Source: Hyphomicrobiaceae bacterium
Lineage (GTDB): Bacteria; Pseudomonadota; Alphaproteobacteria; Rhizobiales; Hyphomicrobiaceae
Assembly: GCA_022844275.1 (NCBI GenBank)
Contig: JALHMB010000006.1
Location: 277,001-341,000 of the forward strand
Length of the DNA stretch: 64,000 bases
Reading direction: 5' to 3'
The number at the start of each line of letters is the position of its first letter. Position 1 is the first letter of the stretch. A program made the translations under genes and the position numbers. Shown here in pieces: positions 26,303 through 34,622 of the stretch. The notes beneath the pieces were generated by a model. It made no database searches, was not told the DNA's origin, and saw only the letters and a program-made list of their open reading frames with translations.

Positions 26303-26554
26303 AACGCTCACTCGCCTCGATGACGCGCGCTCTCTCTGGATATTCCTACGCCGCCACGCCGCATCCGCATAGCTGCCGAGCTTCGCTTCCGCCACCCCGG
26401 AGATCGGCTTGTTGGGACATCTGCAAATCCATATACAGTGGCCGCGCCGGGCGGCAACCGAACATTCGCATGTGTGAATACTGACGGCGCCGCGCAATGG
26501 TCGCCGAACAATCGAGCGCGCCTCAGTCCGAGCGCCGTGGGGAGGAAGTCTGGA

Positions 26555-27478
26555 ATGCCCGTCGAGGCCACGGCCCCGCTGGATCATCGCGGGCGCATTG
26601 TCTGGGCTGTGATCTGGATGATCGGCGCGATTGTCTCCTTTACCGCGATGGCGGTAGCGGGGCGCGCCGCATCGCGCAGCATGGATGCCGTTCAGATCAC
26701 AGTATGGCGGACGCTCATCGGCCTCATCATCCTCGCCGTGATCGTGAAGGCGCAGGGCCTGGCCTTCAGCGGCCTCAATTCGAGACGGCCAGGACTTCAG
26801 CTCGTGCGCAGCCTCATTCATTTCGCGGCGCAACTCTCGTGGCTCTATGCATTGACCCGCATGACGCTCGCCGAGCTGACCGCGATCGAGTTCACGGCGC
26901 CACTGTGGGTGGCGCTCCTCGCCCCTTTTCTGCTGAGCGAGCAAATGACGGTGCGGCGGGCCGGGGCTGCCGCGCTCGGCTTCATCGGCGTGCTCATCGT
27001 CGTTCGCCCAGGCGCGATCCCACTCAGCGAAGGCACGCCATTCGGCATGATCGCCGCGGTCGGCTATGCCCTTTCGATGGTGATGACCAAGCGCCTTCTC
27101 AGGGGGGACAGCGCCTTTACGATCCTATTCTGGATGCAGGGCTTGCAGCTCTTGATCGGTCTCGCGATCGTCCTCGGCAGTGCCTTGGCCGGGTACGGTC
27201 ACGGCCTCGTTCTTCCTGATCAGGTAACGTTCGCCTGGCTCGTCGCCCTCGGCATACTCGGCCTCACCGCGCACTATGCGCTCACCAAGGCCTTCACATT
27301 CGCCGATGCCACGATCGTCGCGCCCATGGACTTTCTGCGCCTGCCGCTCATCGCGGCCGTCGGGATGATCGTCTATGCCGAACCGCTCGATTTCTGGGTC
27401 CTTGGCGGCGGCGCCGTCGTGGTGCTCGCAAACATCTTGAACATTCGCGGCGAGCGCGCTCGCGCGGGCAACATATGA
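26555..27478 (+). CDS. EamA/DMT-family transporter, first of a tandem pair
   Basis: A 307-residue drug/metabolite transporter with ten helices and two EamA halves. The ATG at 26555 has GGGGAGG at a proper distance; upstream frame to 26438 lacks one. TAIEFTAPLWVALLAPFLLS and ALTKAFTFADATIVAPMDFL are the half-ending signatures. The next gene is a paralogue 18 bp downstream with the same signatures. Substrate unknown. Confidence 0.88.
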   Translation: MPVEATAPLDHRGRIVWAVIWMIGAIVSFTAMAVAGRAASRSMDAVQITVWRTLIGLIILAVIVKAQGLAFSGLNSRRPGLQLVRSLIHFAAQLSWLYALTRMTLAELTAIEFTAPLWVALLAPFLLSEQMTVRRAGAAALGFIGVLIVVRPGAIPLSEGTPFGMIAAVGYALSMVMTKRLLRGDSAFTILFWMQGLQLLIGLAIVLGSALAGYGHGLVLPDQVTFAWLVALGILGLTAHYALTKAFTFADATIVAPMDFLRLPLIAAVGMIVYAEPLDFWVLGGGAVVVLANILNIRGERARAGNI

Positions 27479-27496
27479 TGATCGTGATGCGCGCCG

Positions 27497-28393
27497 ATGA
27501 GAACTGAAATCGCACCACCACGAAGCGCCGTGCAATCGGCCGTGCTGGCTGCTTTCTGGATGGCCGGCACGCTCGCCTCGATCTCGCTTCTAGCCGTCGC
27601 AGGCCGCGAGACCATGCGTACGCTTCCGACAATGGACATGATCTTCTATCGGAGCTGGACTTCGCTGCCGATCGTCGTGCTCATTGCGCTGGCAACCGGC
27701 CACTCGTTGTCGATCTTCAGAACGCAGCGGCTCGGCATGCACGCCTGGCGCAACGCCACGCACTTCGCCGGCCAGTTCACCTGGTTCTGGGCCATCACGC
27801 AGATCCCGCTCGCCGAAGTTTTCGCGCTGGAATTCACGACGCCGCTCTGGGTCGCGCTGCTGGCACCCATCATTCTTCGCGAGCACATGACGCTGCCGCG
27901 GCTTGCGACCGTCGCGCTCGGCTTTGTCGGCGCGCTCATCGTCATCCGGCCGGTCGGCATGACCATCAGCGCCGGCACGGCCTCGGCCCTCGCCTGCGCG
28001 GTCGGCTACGCGTTCTCCTATATAGGGATGAAGCAGCTCACGCAGACCGAACGGCCACTCACCATTCTATTCTGGCTGTGCATCTTCCAGGGTTTCTATG
28101 CGACCGTCCTGACGCTCGGGCAGCTGACCTGGCCAACGCCCACCGCCTGGGCATGGCTCGGGCTCGTCTCGCTGAGCGGCCTTGCGGCCCACTACTGCAT
28201 GGCCCGCGCCTTCGCGCTCGCCGATGCTACGATCGTGACGCCCATGGACTACCTGCGCGTGCCGTTGATCGCCTTCGTGGGCTGGTTCGCCTATGCCGAG
28301 GTGCTGGACCCGTTCGTCCTCCTTGGCGGGGCCGTCATCGCGGTCGCCAACATCATCAATTTGCTCGCCGAGCGGCGATCCGCGCGGCCCTGA
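27497..28393 (+). CDS. EamA/DMT-family transporter, second of a tandem pair
   Basis: A 298-residue ten-helix transporter, paralogous to the preceding gene: FALEFTTPLWVALLAPIILR and CMARAFALADATIVTPMDYL match the corresponding segments almost residue by residue. Start at the ATG of MRTEIAPPRS; no strong Shine-Dalgarno, so translation may be coupled to the first gene. The pair might work as a heterodimer or as two specificities after duplication. Confidence 0.87.
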   Translation: MRTEIAPPRSAVQSAVLAAFWMAGTLASISLLAVAGRETMRTLPTMDMIFYRSWTSLPIVVLIALATGHSLSIFRTQRLGMHAWRNATHFAGQFTWFWAITQIPLAEVFALEFTTPLWVALLAPIILREHMTLPRLATVALGFVGALIVIRPVGMTISAGTASALACAVGYAFSYIGMKQLTQTERPLTILFWLCIFQGFYATVLTLGQLTWPTPTAWAWLGLVSLSGLAAHYCMARAFALADATIVTPMDYLRVPLIAFVGWFAYAEVLDPFVLLGGAVIAVANIINLLAERRSARP

Positions 28394-28467
28394 ACCCACC
28401 GCGATCCGGGATTCCGCCGGCCCAGGGAGATGCTATAAGCGCTGGATGATTTTCCCGGAGCCCGCGC

Positions 28468-29643
28468 ATGTTCGTCACCTTCTTCCATGAGCTCAAGGCC
28501 GCCAAGGTGCCCGTCACCTTGAAGGAATACCTGACGCTGATGGAAGCCCTCCAGGCCGACCTCGCCGACCAGCGCGTCGAGCACTTCTACTATCTTTCGC
28601 GGGCGGCCCTCGTGAAGGACGAGCGCCACCTCGACAAATTCGACCAGGTCTTCGGCCACGTCTTCAAGGGCCTCGAGCTCATGAGCGACGCGGCCGAAGC
28701 GAACATCCCCGAGGAATGGCTCAAGGCCATCTCGAGCCTCTATCTCTCCGAGGAGGAGAAGAAGAAGATCGAGGCGCTCGGCGGCTGGGACAAGATCATG
28801 GAGGAGCTGAAGAAGCGCCTTGCCGAGCAGAAGGGTCGTCACCAGGGCGGCAGCAAGTGGATCGGAACGGGCGGCACCTCGCCTTACGGCGCCGAAGGCT
28901 ACAATCCTGCCGGCGTGCGCATTGGCCAGAAGGAGAACCGCAACTTCCGTGCCTTGAAGGTGTGGGACAAGCGTGAGTTCAAGGATCTCGACGACAAGGT
29001 CGAGCTCGGCACCCGCAACATCAAGGTAGCGCTGAGGCGTCTACGCAAGTTCGCGCGCGAGGGCGCGGCCGACGAACTCGATCTCGACGGCACCATCAAG
29101 GGCACCGCGCGCAAGGGCTATCTCGACATCCAGATGCGGCCAGAGCGGCGCAATGCCGTGAAGGTCCTCATGTTCTTCGATATCGGCGGCTCGATGGATT
29201 ATCACATCAAGCTCGCCGAGGAGCTTTTCTCGGCGGCGCGTGCCGAGATGAAGCACATGGAGTATTTCTACTTCCACAACTGCCTCTATGAGTTTCTGTG
29301 GAAGGACAACAAGCGCCGCTGGACGGAACGGACCCCGACCTGGGACGTCCTGCACAAGTATCCATCCGACTACAAGGTTGTCTTCGTCGGTGATGCCTCC
29401 ATGAGTCCCTACGAGATCAGCGTACCCGGAGGCTCCGTCGAGCACATGAACGAGGAGCCGGGCTCAGCCTGGATCAAGCGTGTGACCGACATCTACGAGC
29501 ACGCTGTATGGCTCAATCCGGTGCCGGAGCAGCACTGGAGTTGGACGCCCTCGATCAAGCTCATGAGTGATCTCATGGAAGGGCGCATGTTCCCGCTGAC
29601 GCTCGACGGCCTCGACAAGGCCATGAAGGAGCTGATGCGCTAG
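28468..29643 (+). CDS. CoxE-like von Willebrand factor A domain protein
   Basis: A 391-residue cytoplasmic protein of the VWA/CoxE-like family that usually works with a MoxR AAA+ ATPase in assembling or activating metalloenzymes. The N-terminal helical part (MFVTFFHELKAAKVPVTLKE) is typical. The VWA domain starts near residue 228, with the metal-site motif FDIGGSMD (Asp238 and Ser242) in its DxGxS form. CCCGGAG precedes the ATG. No MoxR gene is adjacent, which is unusual. The stop codon TAG is the first part of family B repeat copy 2, so the C-terminus (LDKAMKELMR) abuts the element exactly. Confidence 0.85.
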   Translation: MFVTFFHELKAAKVPVTLKEYLTLMEALQADLADQRVEHFYYLSRAALVKDERHLDKFDQVFGHVFKGLELMSDAAEANIPEEWLKAISSLYLSEEEKKKIEALGGWDKIMEELKKRLAEQKGRHQGGSKWIGTGGTSPYGAEGYNPAGVRIGQKENRNFRALKVWDKREFKDLDDKVELGTRNIKVALRRLRKFAREGAADELDLDGTIKGTARKGYLDIQMRPERRNAVKVLMFFDIGGSMDYHIKLAEELFSAARAEMKHMEYFYFHNCLYEFLWKDNKRRWTERTPTWDVLHKYPSDYKVVFVGDASMSPYEISVPGGSVEHMNEEPGSAWIKRVTDIYEHAVWLNPVPEQHWSWTPSIKLMSDLMEGRMFPLTLDGLDKAMKELMR

Positions 29644-29807
29644 TGTCCCGATTCCGAAGTTCGCCATACCTCGATGCTCGTGTCTCGAGCGAACTTTGGA
29701 ATCAAAAGGGACACTAGAATCATAAGCTTGCTAGTGTGATCCAGATCGAGCAAATTCGCTGGATACCGTGCCGCGAGATTGGGCGAAATTCTCGATCATC
29801 ACACTAG
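29640..29807 (+). repeat. Family B double-hairpin repeat, copy 2
   Basis: 168 bp. Hairpin A (29640-29717) has ends CTAGTGTCCC and GGGACACTAG. A 13-bp linker follows, then hairpin B (29731-29807) with ends CTAGTGTGAT and ATCACACTAG. Hairpin A has a conserved unpaired ATCAAAA stretch in its right arm. The first TAG is the stop codon of the VWA gene. The remaining gap to terC (29808-29903) shows nothing else. Confidence 0.92.
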
Positions 29808-29903
29808 CGTCCCCCTTGCACGAACGCCCGCTAGACCACACATCCCTGAAATTCCCGCGTCTTCCGATCCGCACCCGATGGACCTGAAAGGGCCCCTCCT
29901 CTG

Positions 29904-30662
29904 ATGGATTACCTGCTGACACTCGCCGCCGATCCCGCGGCGTGGGCCGCTCTCGTGACACTCGTGGTGATGGAGGTCGTGCTCGGCATCGACAACCTCA
30001 TCTTCATCGCCATCCTCACCAACAAGCTCCCCGAAGAGAACCGCGCAATGGCGCGCCGCATCGGCATCGGCGGGGCGCTCATCCTGCGCCTGCTGCTGCT
30101 CGGCACGATCGCGATCATCGTCAAGCTCACGGCACCGCTCTTCACGATCTTCGGGCAGGGCTTTTCCTGGCGCGATCTCATCCTCATCGCCGGCGGCCTG
30201 TTCCTCGTGTGGAAGGCGACGAAGGAAATTCATCACCGCGTCGATCCCGACCCGAACCCCGATGCCTACGGCAAGGTCGCCGGCCTGACCATCGGCGCCG
30301 CGATCGTCCAGATCCTGCTGCTCGATCTCGTGTTCTCGATCGACAGCATCATCACGGCCGTCGGCATGACGGATCATGTGCCGATCATGGTGATCGCGGT
30401 CGTCATCGCGGTCATAACCATGCTGGTCGCCGCGACACCGCTGTCGAACTTCATCGGGCGCAACCCGACGATCGTGATGCTCGCTCTCGGCTTCCTTCTC
30501 ATGATTGGCACGGTGCTGATCGCGGAAGGCTTCGGCGCGCACGTGCCCAAGGGCTACATCTACGCGGCCATGGCCTTCTCGGCGCTCATCGAGGGCCTCA
30601 ACATGCTCGACCGGCGCGCCCGCCAGCGCCGGAAAGAAGCCGGCATGAAGGACACACACTGA
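29904..30662 (+). CDS. TerC-family integral membrane protein
   Basis: A 252-residue membrane protein with seven or eight helices. The two family motifs with intramembrane acidic residues are present: [18 protein letters not shown] near residue 22 and [17 protein letters not shown] near residue 140. TerC-like proteins are linked to manganese export and to metal loading of exported proteins. No tellurite-resistance neighbours. The Shine-Dalgarno is poor. A basic tail follows the last helix. Confidence 0.88.
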   Translation: MDYLLTLAADPAAWAALVTLVVMEVVLGIDNLIFIAILTNKLPEENRAMARRIGIGGALILRLLLLGTIAIIVKLTAPLFTIFGQGFSWRDLILIAGGLFLVWKATKEIHHRVDPDPNPDAYGKVAGLTIGAAIVQILLLDLVFSIDSIITAVGMTDHVPIMVIAVVIAVITMLVAATPLSNFIGRNPTIVMLALGFLLMIGTVLIAEGFGAHVPKGYIYAAMAFSALIEGLNMLDRRARQRRKEAGMKDTH

Positions 30663-30678
30663 GAGGTGGCGCGGGCCC

Positions 30679-31272
30679 TCACTTCTTGGAGAGGGCCTGC
30701 AGCCCGGCGATCGCGATATCGTGCTGACGCTCGATCTTCAGGGCCGCCTGGAAATCGGCCTTGGCCTTAGCCGGCGCGCCAAGCTGGCGATGGAGATCAC
30801 CCCGATTGGCGAAGAGATCGGCGCTGTTGCCGTCGAAGGAAATTGCCGTGTCGTAGGCTGCCAGCGCATCCTTGAGCTGACCACGTGCCTTGAAAACCTC
30901 GCCCCTGTAGGCATGCGCCGTGGGATCGTGCGGATTGAGCACGATCGACGCCTCGAAGTCGGCCATCGCCAAGTTCACGTGGCCATCGTCGAGCAGAACG
31001 ATGCCGCGATACACCAAGGCTTCCGCGCGTACGGCGGCGGGAAGCAGGGTATTGCCGACCAACTCCGTGCATATGTGCTGCCGCTCGACAGCCTTGATCT
31101 CATCGTCCTTGCAGTCGTCGATTAGGGCCGCCACCTCGTTCGGAACTGCGACGGAGTTCTTGCTCGCCACTGTTCCAGGCGCCGCGCCCTGCGCCGAACT
31201 CAGAACTGGGCCGGAGATCAGCAGCACGACTGCCGTCATCCCGGTTACGATTCCAATCTGCCAATCCCTCAT
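30679..31272 (-). CDS. Exported TPR-repeat protein
   Basis: A 197-residue protein with a signal peptide (MTAVVLLISGPVLSSAQG). About three tetratricopeptide repeats span residues 80-185; AYRGEVFKARGQLKDALAAY and LFANRGDLHRQLGAPAKAKA are clear. One cysteine pair precedes them (DDCKDDEIKAVERQHIC). GAGAGGTGAG precedes the ATG. Probably a periplasmic scaffold; partner unknown. Convergent with terC. Confidence 0.83.
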   Translation of the reverse strand: MRDWQIGIVTGMTAVVLLISGPVLSSAQGAAPGTVASKNSVAVPNEVAALIDDCKDDEIKAVERQHICTELVGNTLLPAAVRAEALVYRGIVLLDDGHVNLAMADFEASIVLNPHDPTAHAYRGEVFKARGQLKDALAAYDTAISFDGNSADLFANRGDLHRQLGAPAKAKADFQAALKIERQHDIAIAGLQALSKK

Positions 31273-31571
31273 GGCTCACCTCTCTGCGCACGCGCCATTT
31301 CAAAGGGTTGCCGCAATAGGCAAACCCCATCTTTCCCGGCGAGTTCCAACTGCCGAAACGCAATACTGAATTTGTGATCGGGACTGAGAACCACCGCTGC
31401 GCTGCGGTCCGCGAAGCCCACGCTCAAGAGCTAGATCCATGCCCCAATCCGGACAAGCACGATTGCGCACTGCACAGCGTGCACGACCGATGAACTTATC
31501 CACAGTGTTGCAGTGGCCACATTCCCGCGCGCGCGTCTATCCGGCATTGTCCCCATTCTGTGGGGGATGCG
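31273..31571. other. Divergent intergenic region, 299 bp
   Basis: The gap between the TPR gene and the HExxH protein gene. The only motif I can point to is TTATCCACA at 31496-31504, an exact DnaA-box consensus, but it stands alone. No ORF with a Shine-Dalgarno, no hairpin with a T-run. Promoters for both genes must lie here. Confidence 0.5.
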
Positions 31572-32303
31572 ATGGCGGGCTCGGACGACGGCGTCCGCAT
31601 TGATATCGACTTAGGCGAAGCCGAGCGCGAGGCGGAGCGCATCCGCACGTGGCTCGCCGCGCTGCGTCGCCGCCATAATCTCGAACGCTTCGAATACACG
31701 CGTCATGTTCGCATCGTGCCTGCTGGACCGACCTACAGCCACCCGATCCTGACGCTCGGTACGCGATTTACGGAGACGGAAGATCTTCTGCTCTCCACGT
31801 ATCTGCACGAGCAGATGCACTGGTATCTCTGGCTGCTCGGTGGGCCAGATCATGATCCAGTCGCGCCCATCTTTGACGAGCTTGTGCGCCGCTATCCGCA
31901 AGCGCCTATCTGGCTCCCCGAGGGCGCGCGTAGCTACGAGCAGACGTACGTCCACCTCGTCGTGTGCTGGCTGGAGATCGAGGCCGCGGCTGCCGTGATC
32001 GGGCGTGAGCGGGCAAACCGCATGGCCGACACGACGTGGGGCTATCGCTGGATCTATCGCACGGTCGTCATGGATCGCGATCCACTCTGCGCACTGTTCA
32101 CCGAAAACGGAATCTTTCCGATGATGCCGGCCCCGGAGCTGATCGCGATCGAAGCCGAGCGGCGGCGGGCGGAGCTCGAAGGCGAGGATGGAGAATCTAG
32201 CTCTCGCGCAAGCCCGCGAAAAAGCGCTCGAGCAAAGCGCGCGCCTCGCTCTCGCCAAGGCCGGGGTAGATCTCCGGCGCGTGGTGGCAAGTCGCGTGGC
32301 TGA
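31572..32303 (+). CDS. HExxH-motif (putative metallopeptidase-like) protein
   Basis: A 243-residue soluble protein with a zincin-type motif, STYLHEQMHWYLWLL (HEQMH at residues 79-83), and a downstream conserved segment WLPEGARSYEQTYVHLVVCW with acidic residues that could provide the third ligand. The ATG at 31572 is preceded by GGGGGA (a GTG at 31560 is the alternative). The last 35 residues (from SSSRASPRKSARAKRAPRSR onward) are extremely basic and are encoded antisense to the 3' end of tadA. Peptidase activity is inferred only from the motif. Confidence 0.7.
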   Translation: MAGSDDGVRIDIDLGEAEREAERIRTWLAALRRRHNLERFEYTRHVRIVPAGPTYSHPILTLGTRFTETEDLLLSTYLHEQMHWYLWLLGGPDHDPVAPIFDELVRRYPQAPIWLPEGARSYEQTYVHLVVCWLEIEAAAAVIGRERANRMADTTWGYRWIYRTVVMDRDPLCALFTENGIFPMMPAPELIAIEAERRRAELEGEDGESSSRASPRKSARAKRAPRSRQGRGRSPARGGKSRG

Positions 32304-32661
32304 AGACGCGCGCGCCGTGCTCGACACCACCACTCTTGGGATCGGCGGCGCCGTAGTAAAGACGGCGCACGCGTGCGAATGAGATGGCAGCGGCGCACAT
32401 GGGGCAGGGCTCAAGCGATACGTAGAGATCACAGCCGATCAGGCGCTCGGACTGCAGGATCTGCGCGGCCTGCTGAATGGCGAGCATTTCCGCGTGCGCC
32501 GTCGGGTCCTTGCGCGTACGCGTGAGATTGTACGCCTCCGCAATAGGGCTGCCATCGGGCGCGACAATAACCGCGCCGACCGGTACCTCGCCGAGATCGG
32601 CGGCGGCACGCGCTAGCACAAGTGCGCGATCCATATGGCTTGCGGCGTTCGGTGATGTCAT
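32197..32661 (-). CDS. tadA: tRNA-specific adenosine-34 deaminase TadA
   Basis: A 154-residue enzyme converting A34 to inosine in tRNA-Arg(ACG). Zinc/catalytic motifs HAEM (His56 and Glu58) and PCPMCA (Cys86 and Cys89) are intact. The C-terminal GGVEHGARVFSHATCHHAPE region is the tRNA-binding part characteristic of TadA. The start is the ATG at 32661, and the open frame upstream overlaps rluB in antisense. It overlaps the HExxH gene by 107 bp, tail to tail, and is divergent from rluB. Confidence 0.93.
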   Translation of the reverse strand: MTSPNAASHMDRALVLARAAADLGEVPVGAVIVAPDGSPIAEAYNLTRTRKDPTAHAEMLAIQQAAQILQSERLIGCDLYVSLEPCPMCAAAISFARVRRLYYGAADPKSGGVEHGARVFSHATCHHAPEIYPGLGESEARALLERFFAGLRES

Positions 32662-32734
32662 AAGCTGTCGGCCCAGTTCATGAGAGCGGGCGATACAGCC
32701 AACAGAAGCGCCCCTCAAGCCCGGAGTTCCTACA

Positions 32735-33919
32735 ATGCGCCCGCCACGATCCTTTTCCCCCCGGTCCGGGGGCCGGGTCGCCGGCCGGAGAGCGGACCAC
32801 AGGCCCAGCCAAAAAGCGGGCGAGAACCCAGCCGGGGGGCAGGCAGAACGGGACCATAAACCGGGGCCGAGACCGGATCGCAAGCCCGGCCAAGGCGCTG
32901 GCCTCAAACCGCGCTCCAGTACTGGCCAGAAATCTGGTGCGCGGTCGGACCGGAAAGCCGATCCTGCCGGCAACGCGTGGCGGCCCGAGCGCCCTGCAGG
33001 CCCGGGCGTTAGGAAGTCCGGTCGGCCGTCACTCCAGAAGGCAGAACCAGAACGGGCGCCGCACATCGTCACGTCGCAGCGCCGGCCGCGCTATATGCCG
33101 CCGCCCTCCGGTCGCCCGACTGAGGAAATGCGCATCGCCAAGGCGTTGGCCCGTGCCGGGCTTTGCTCACGCCGTGAAGCCGAGCGCTGGATCGAGGAAG
33201 GCCGCGTCCGCGTCAATGGCAAGACGATCAAGAGCCCCGCGCTCGATGTCGGACCGAGCGATCGCATCGAGGTGAACGGCAAGCCGCTCCCCGATGCCGA
33301 GCCTGTGCGCCTCTGGCGCTATCACAAGCCGCGCGGCCTCGTGACGACGCACCGCGATCCGGAAGGCCGCCCGACGGTCTTCGAGAAGCTGCCGCCCGAA
33401 ATGCCGCGCGTCATGTCCATTGGCCGCCTTGACCTCAACACCGAGGGCCTGCTGCTGCTGACCAACGATGGCGCCCTCGCCCGCCATCTCGAGCTGCCGG
33501 CGACGGGATGGCTGCGCCGCTATCGCGTGCGCGCGTACGGCAAGGTCGATCAGGCGGCGCTCGACAAGCTGAAGAACGGCGTCGAGATCGAAGGCGTGCG
33601 CTACGGCCCCGTCGAGGCAACGGTAGACCGCGAGCAGGGTCACAACATCTGGATCACCATGGCGCTCCGCGAAGGCAAGAACCGCGAGGTGCGCAAGATC
33701 CTCAACGTGCTCGGGCTCGACGTGAACCGCCTGATCCGCGTGTCATATGGACCTTTCCAGCTTCTCGACCTCGCGCCCGGCGCTGTCGAGACTGTGCGCC
33801 GCAAGGTCATTGCTGATCAGCTCGGGCCGGCCGTCGCGCGTGAGCTCGGCCTCACCGATCGTGAGAACGACGCCGAGGCGCGACGCACACGATCGAAGAA
33901 GCCCAAGGACGAGACATGA
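32735..33919 (+). CDS. rluB: 23S rRNA pseudouridine synthase (RluB-like)
   Basis: A 394-residue enzyme making pseudouridine in 23S rRNA helix 80-89 loops (U2605 in E. coli RluB). Residues about 1-128 are a disordered Arg/Gly/Pro-rich extension. The S4 RNA-binding domain follows (MRIAKALARAGLCSRREAER). The catalytic domain has SIGRLDLNTEGLLLLTNDG with the catalytic Asp, and LREGKNREVRKIL. CCGGAG lies 9 nt before the ATG, which supports the long N-terminus. The stop overlaps the rsmD start (ATGA). Confidence 0.92.
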   Translation: MRPPRSFSPRSGGRVAGRRADHRPSQKAGENPAGGQAERDHKPGPRPDRKPGQGAGLKPRSSTGQKSGARSDRKADPAGNAWRPERPAGPGVRKSGRPSLQKAEPERAPHIVTSQRRPRYMPPPSGRPTEEMRIAKALARAGLCSRREAERWIEEGRVRVNGKTIKSPALDVGPSDRIEVNGKPLPDAEPVRLWRYHKPRGLVTTHRDPEGRPTVFEKLPPEMPRVMSIGRLDLNTEGLLLLTNDGALARHLELPATGWLRRYRVRAYGKVDQAALDKLKNGVEIEGVRYGPVEATVDREQGHNIWITMALREGKNREVRKILNVLGLDVNRLIRVSYGPFQLLDLAPGAVETVRRKVIADQLGPAVARELGLTDRENDAEARRTRSKKPKDET

Positions 33920-34479
33920 GAGTCGTCGGCGGCAAGCTGCGCGGACGCAATCTCGCAACGCCGAGCGACGATGCCATCCGGCCGACATCGGACCGTGTCC
34001 GCGAAGCCGTCTTCAACTGGCTCCTGCACGGCGATCCCGTTGCGCGCATCGACGGCGGGCGCGTGATCGACCTTTTTGCCGGCACCGGCGCCTTGGGGCT
34101 AGAAGCCCTCTCGCGCGGCGCGGCCTTCTGCCTGTTCGTCGAGGAAGCGGCCGAAGCGCGCGGGCTCATCCGGCGCAACATCGAAGCCTTCGGACTGACC
34201 GGCGTGACCAAGCTCTGGCGGCGCGATGCCACCGATCTCGGGCCGGCCGGCAACATGGCGCCTTATGACGTCGCTTTCCTCGATCCGCCCTATGGCAAGG
34301 GCCTTGGCGAGAAGGCGCTCGCGGCGCTGGCGAAGGGTGGGTGGCTGGTACCCGACGCATTGTGTGTGCTCGAAGAGCGCAAGGGCGTGGATGTCGTCGT
34401 CCCTGAAGCCTACGACGTCGTCGATCAGCGCACGTGGGGCGACACGCAGGCGGTGCTGCTGCGGTTCAGGGGCAAGTAG
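33916..34479 (+). CDS. rsmD: 16S rRNA (guanine-966-N2)-methyltransferase RsmD
   Basis: A 187-residue SAM-dependent methyltransferase acting on G966 in the 30S head. MRVVGGKLRGRNLATP and the RPTSDRVREAVFNWL segment are standard. Motif I is DLFAGTGALGLEALSRGA, and the catalytic motif is FLDPPYGKG. It is coupled to rluB by ATGA overlap, so the two rRNA-modifying enzymes share a transcript. A family A repeat lies between its stop and the convergent mutL. Confidence 0.95.
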   Translation: MRVVGGKLRGRNLATPSDDAIRPTSDRVREAVFNWLLHGDPVARIDGGRVIDLFAGTGALGLEALSRGAAFCLFVEEAAEARGLIRRNIEAFGLTGVTKLWRRDATDLGPAGNMAPYDVAFLDPPYGKGLGEKALAALAKGGWLVPDALCVLEERKGVDVVVPEAYDVVDQRTWGDTQAVLLRFRGK

Positions 34480-34501
34480 CTCGCAACGAGCGCCTCCTTG
34501 T

Positions 34502-34620
34502 CCCTTCTCCCCGTCGTTCACGGGGAGAAGGTTAGGATGAGGGGCGGCGGCATACGTCAACGTCAGCACAAGCGGCCGCCCCTCACCCCGACCCTCTCCC
34601 CGCAAGCGGGGAGAGGGGGA
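34502..34620. repeat. Family A palindromic repeat, copy 3
   Basis: About 119 bp. Its first hairpin (CTTCTCCCCGT, 5-nt loop, ACGGGGAGAAG) is identical to that of copy 1 at 16097-16123, and the second is CCCTCTCCCCGC with GCGGGGAGAGGG. It fills the gap between the convergent rsmD and mutL genes and ends 2 bp before the mutL stop, so it could serve as a bidirectional transcription stop. Confidence 0.87.
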
Positions 34621-34622
34621 GA

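Noticed and set aside
31496-31504. Exact DnaA-box consensus as a sign of a replication origin
   Set aside because: A single box with no cluster, no AT-rich unwinding region and no origin-linked genes nearby.
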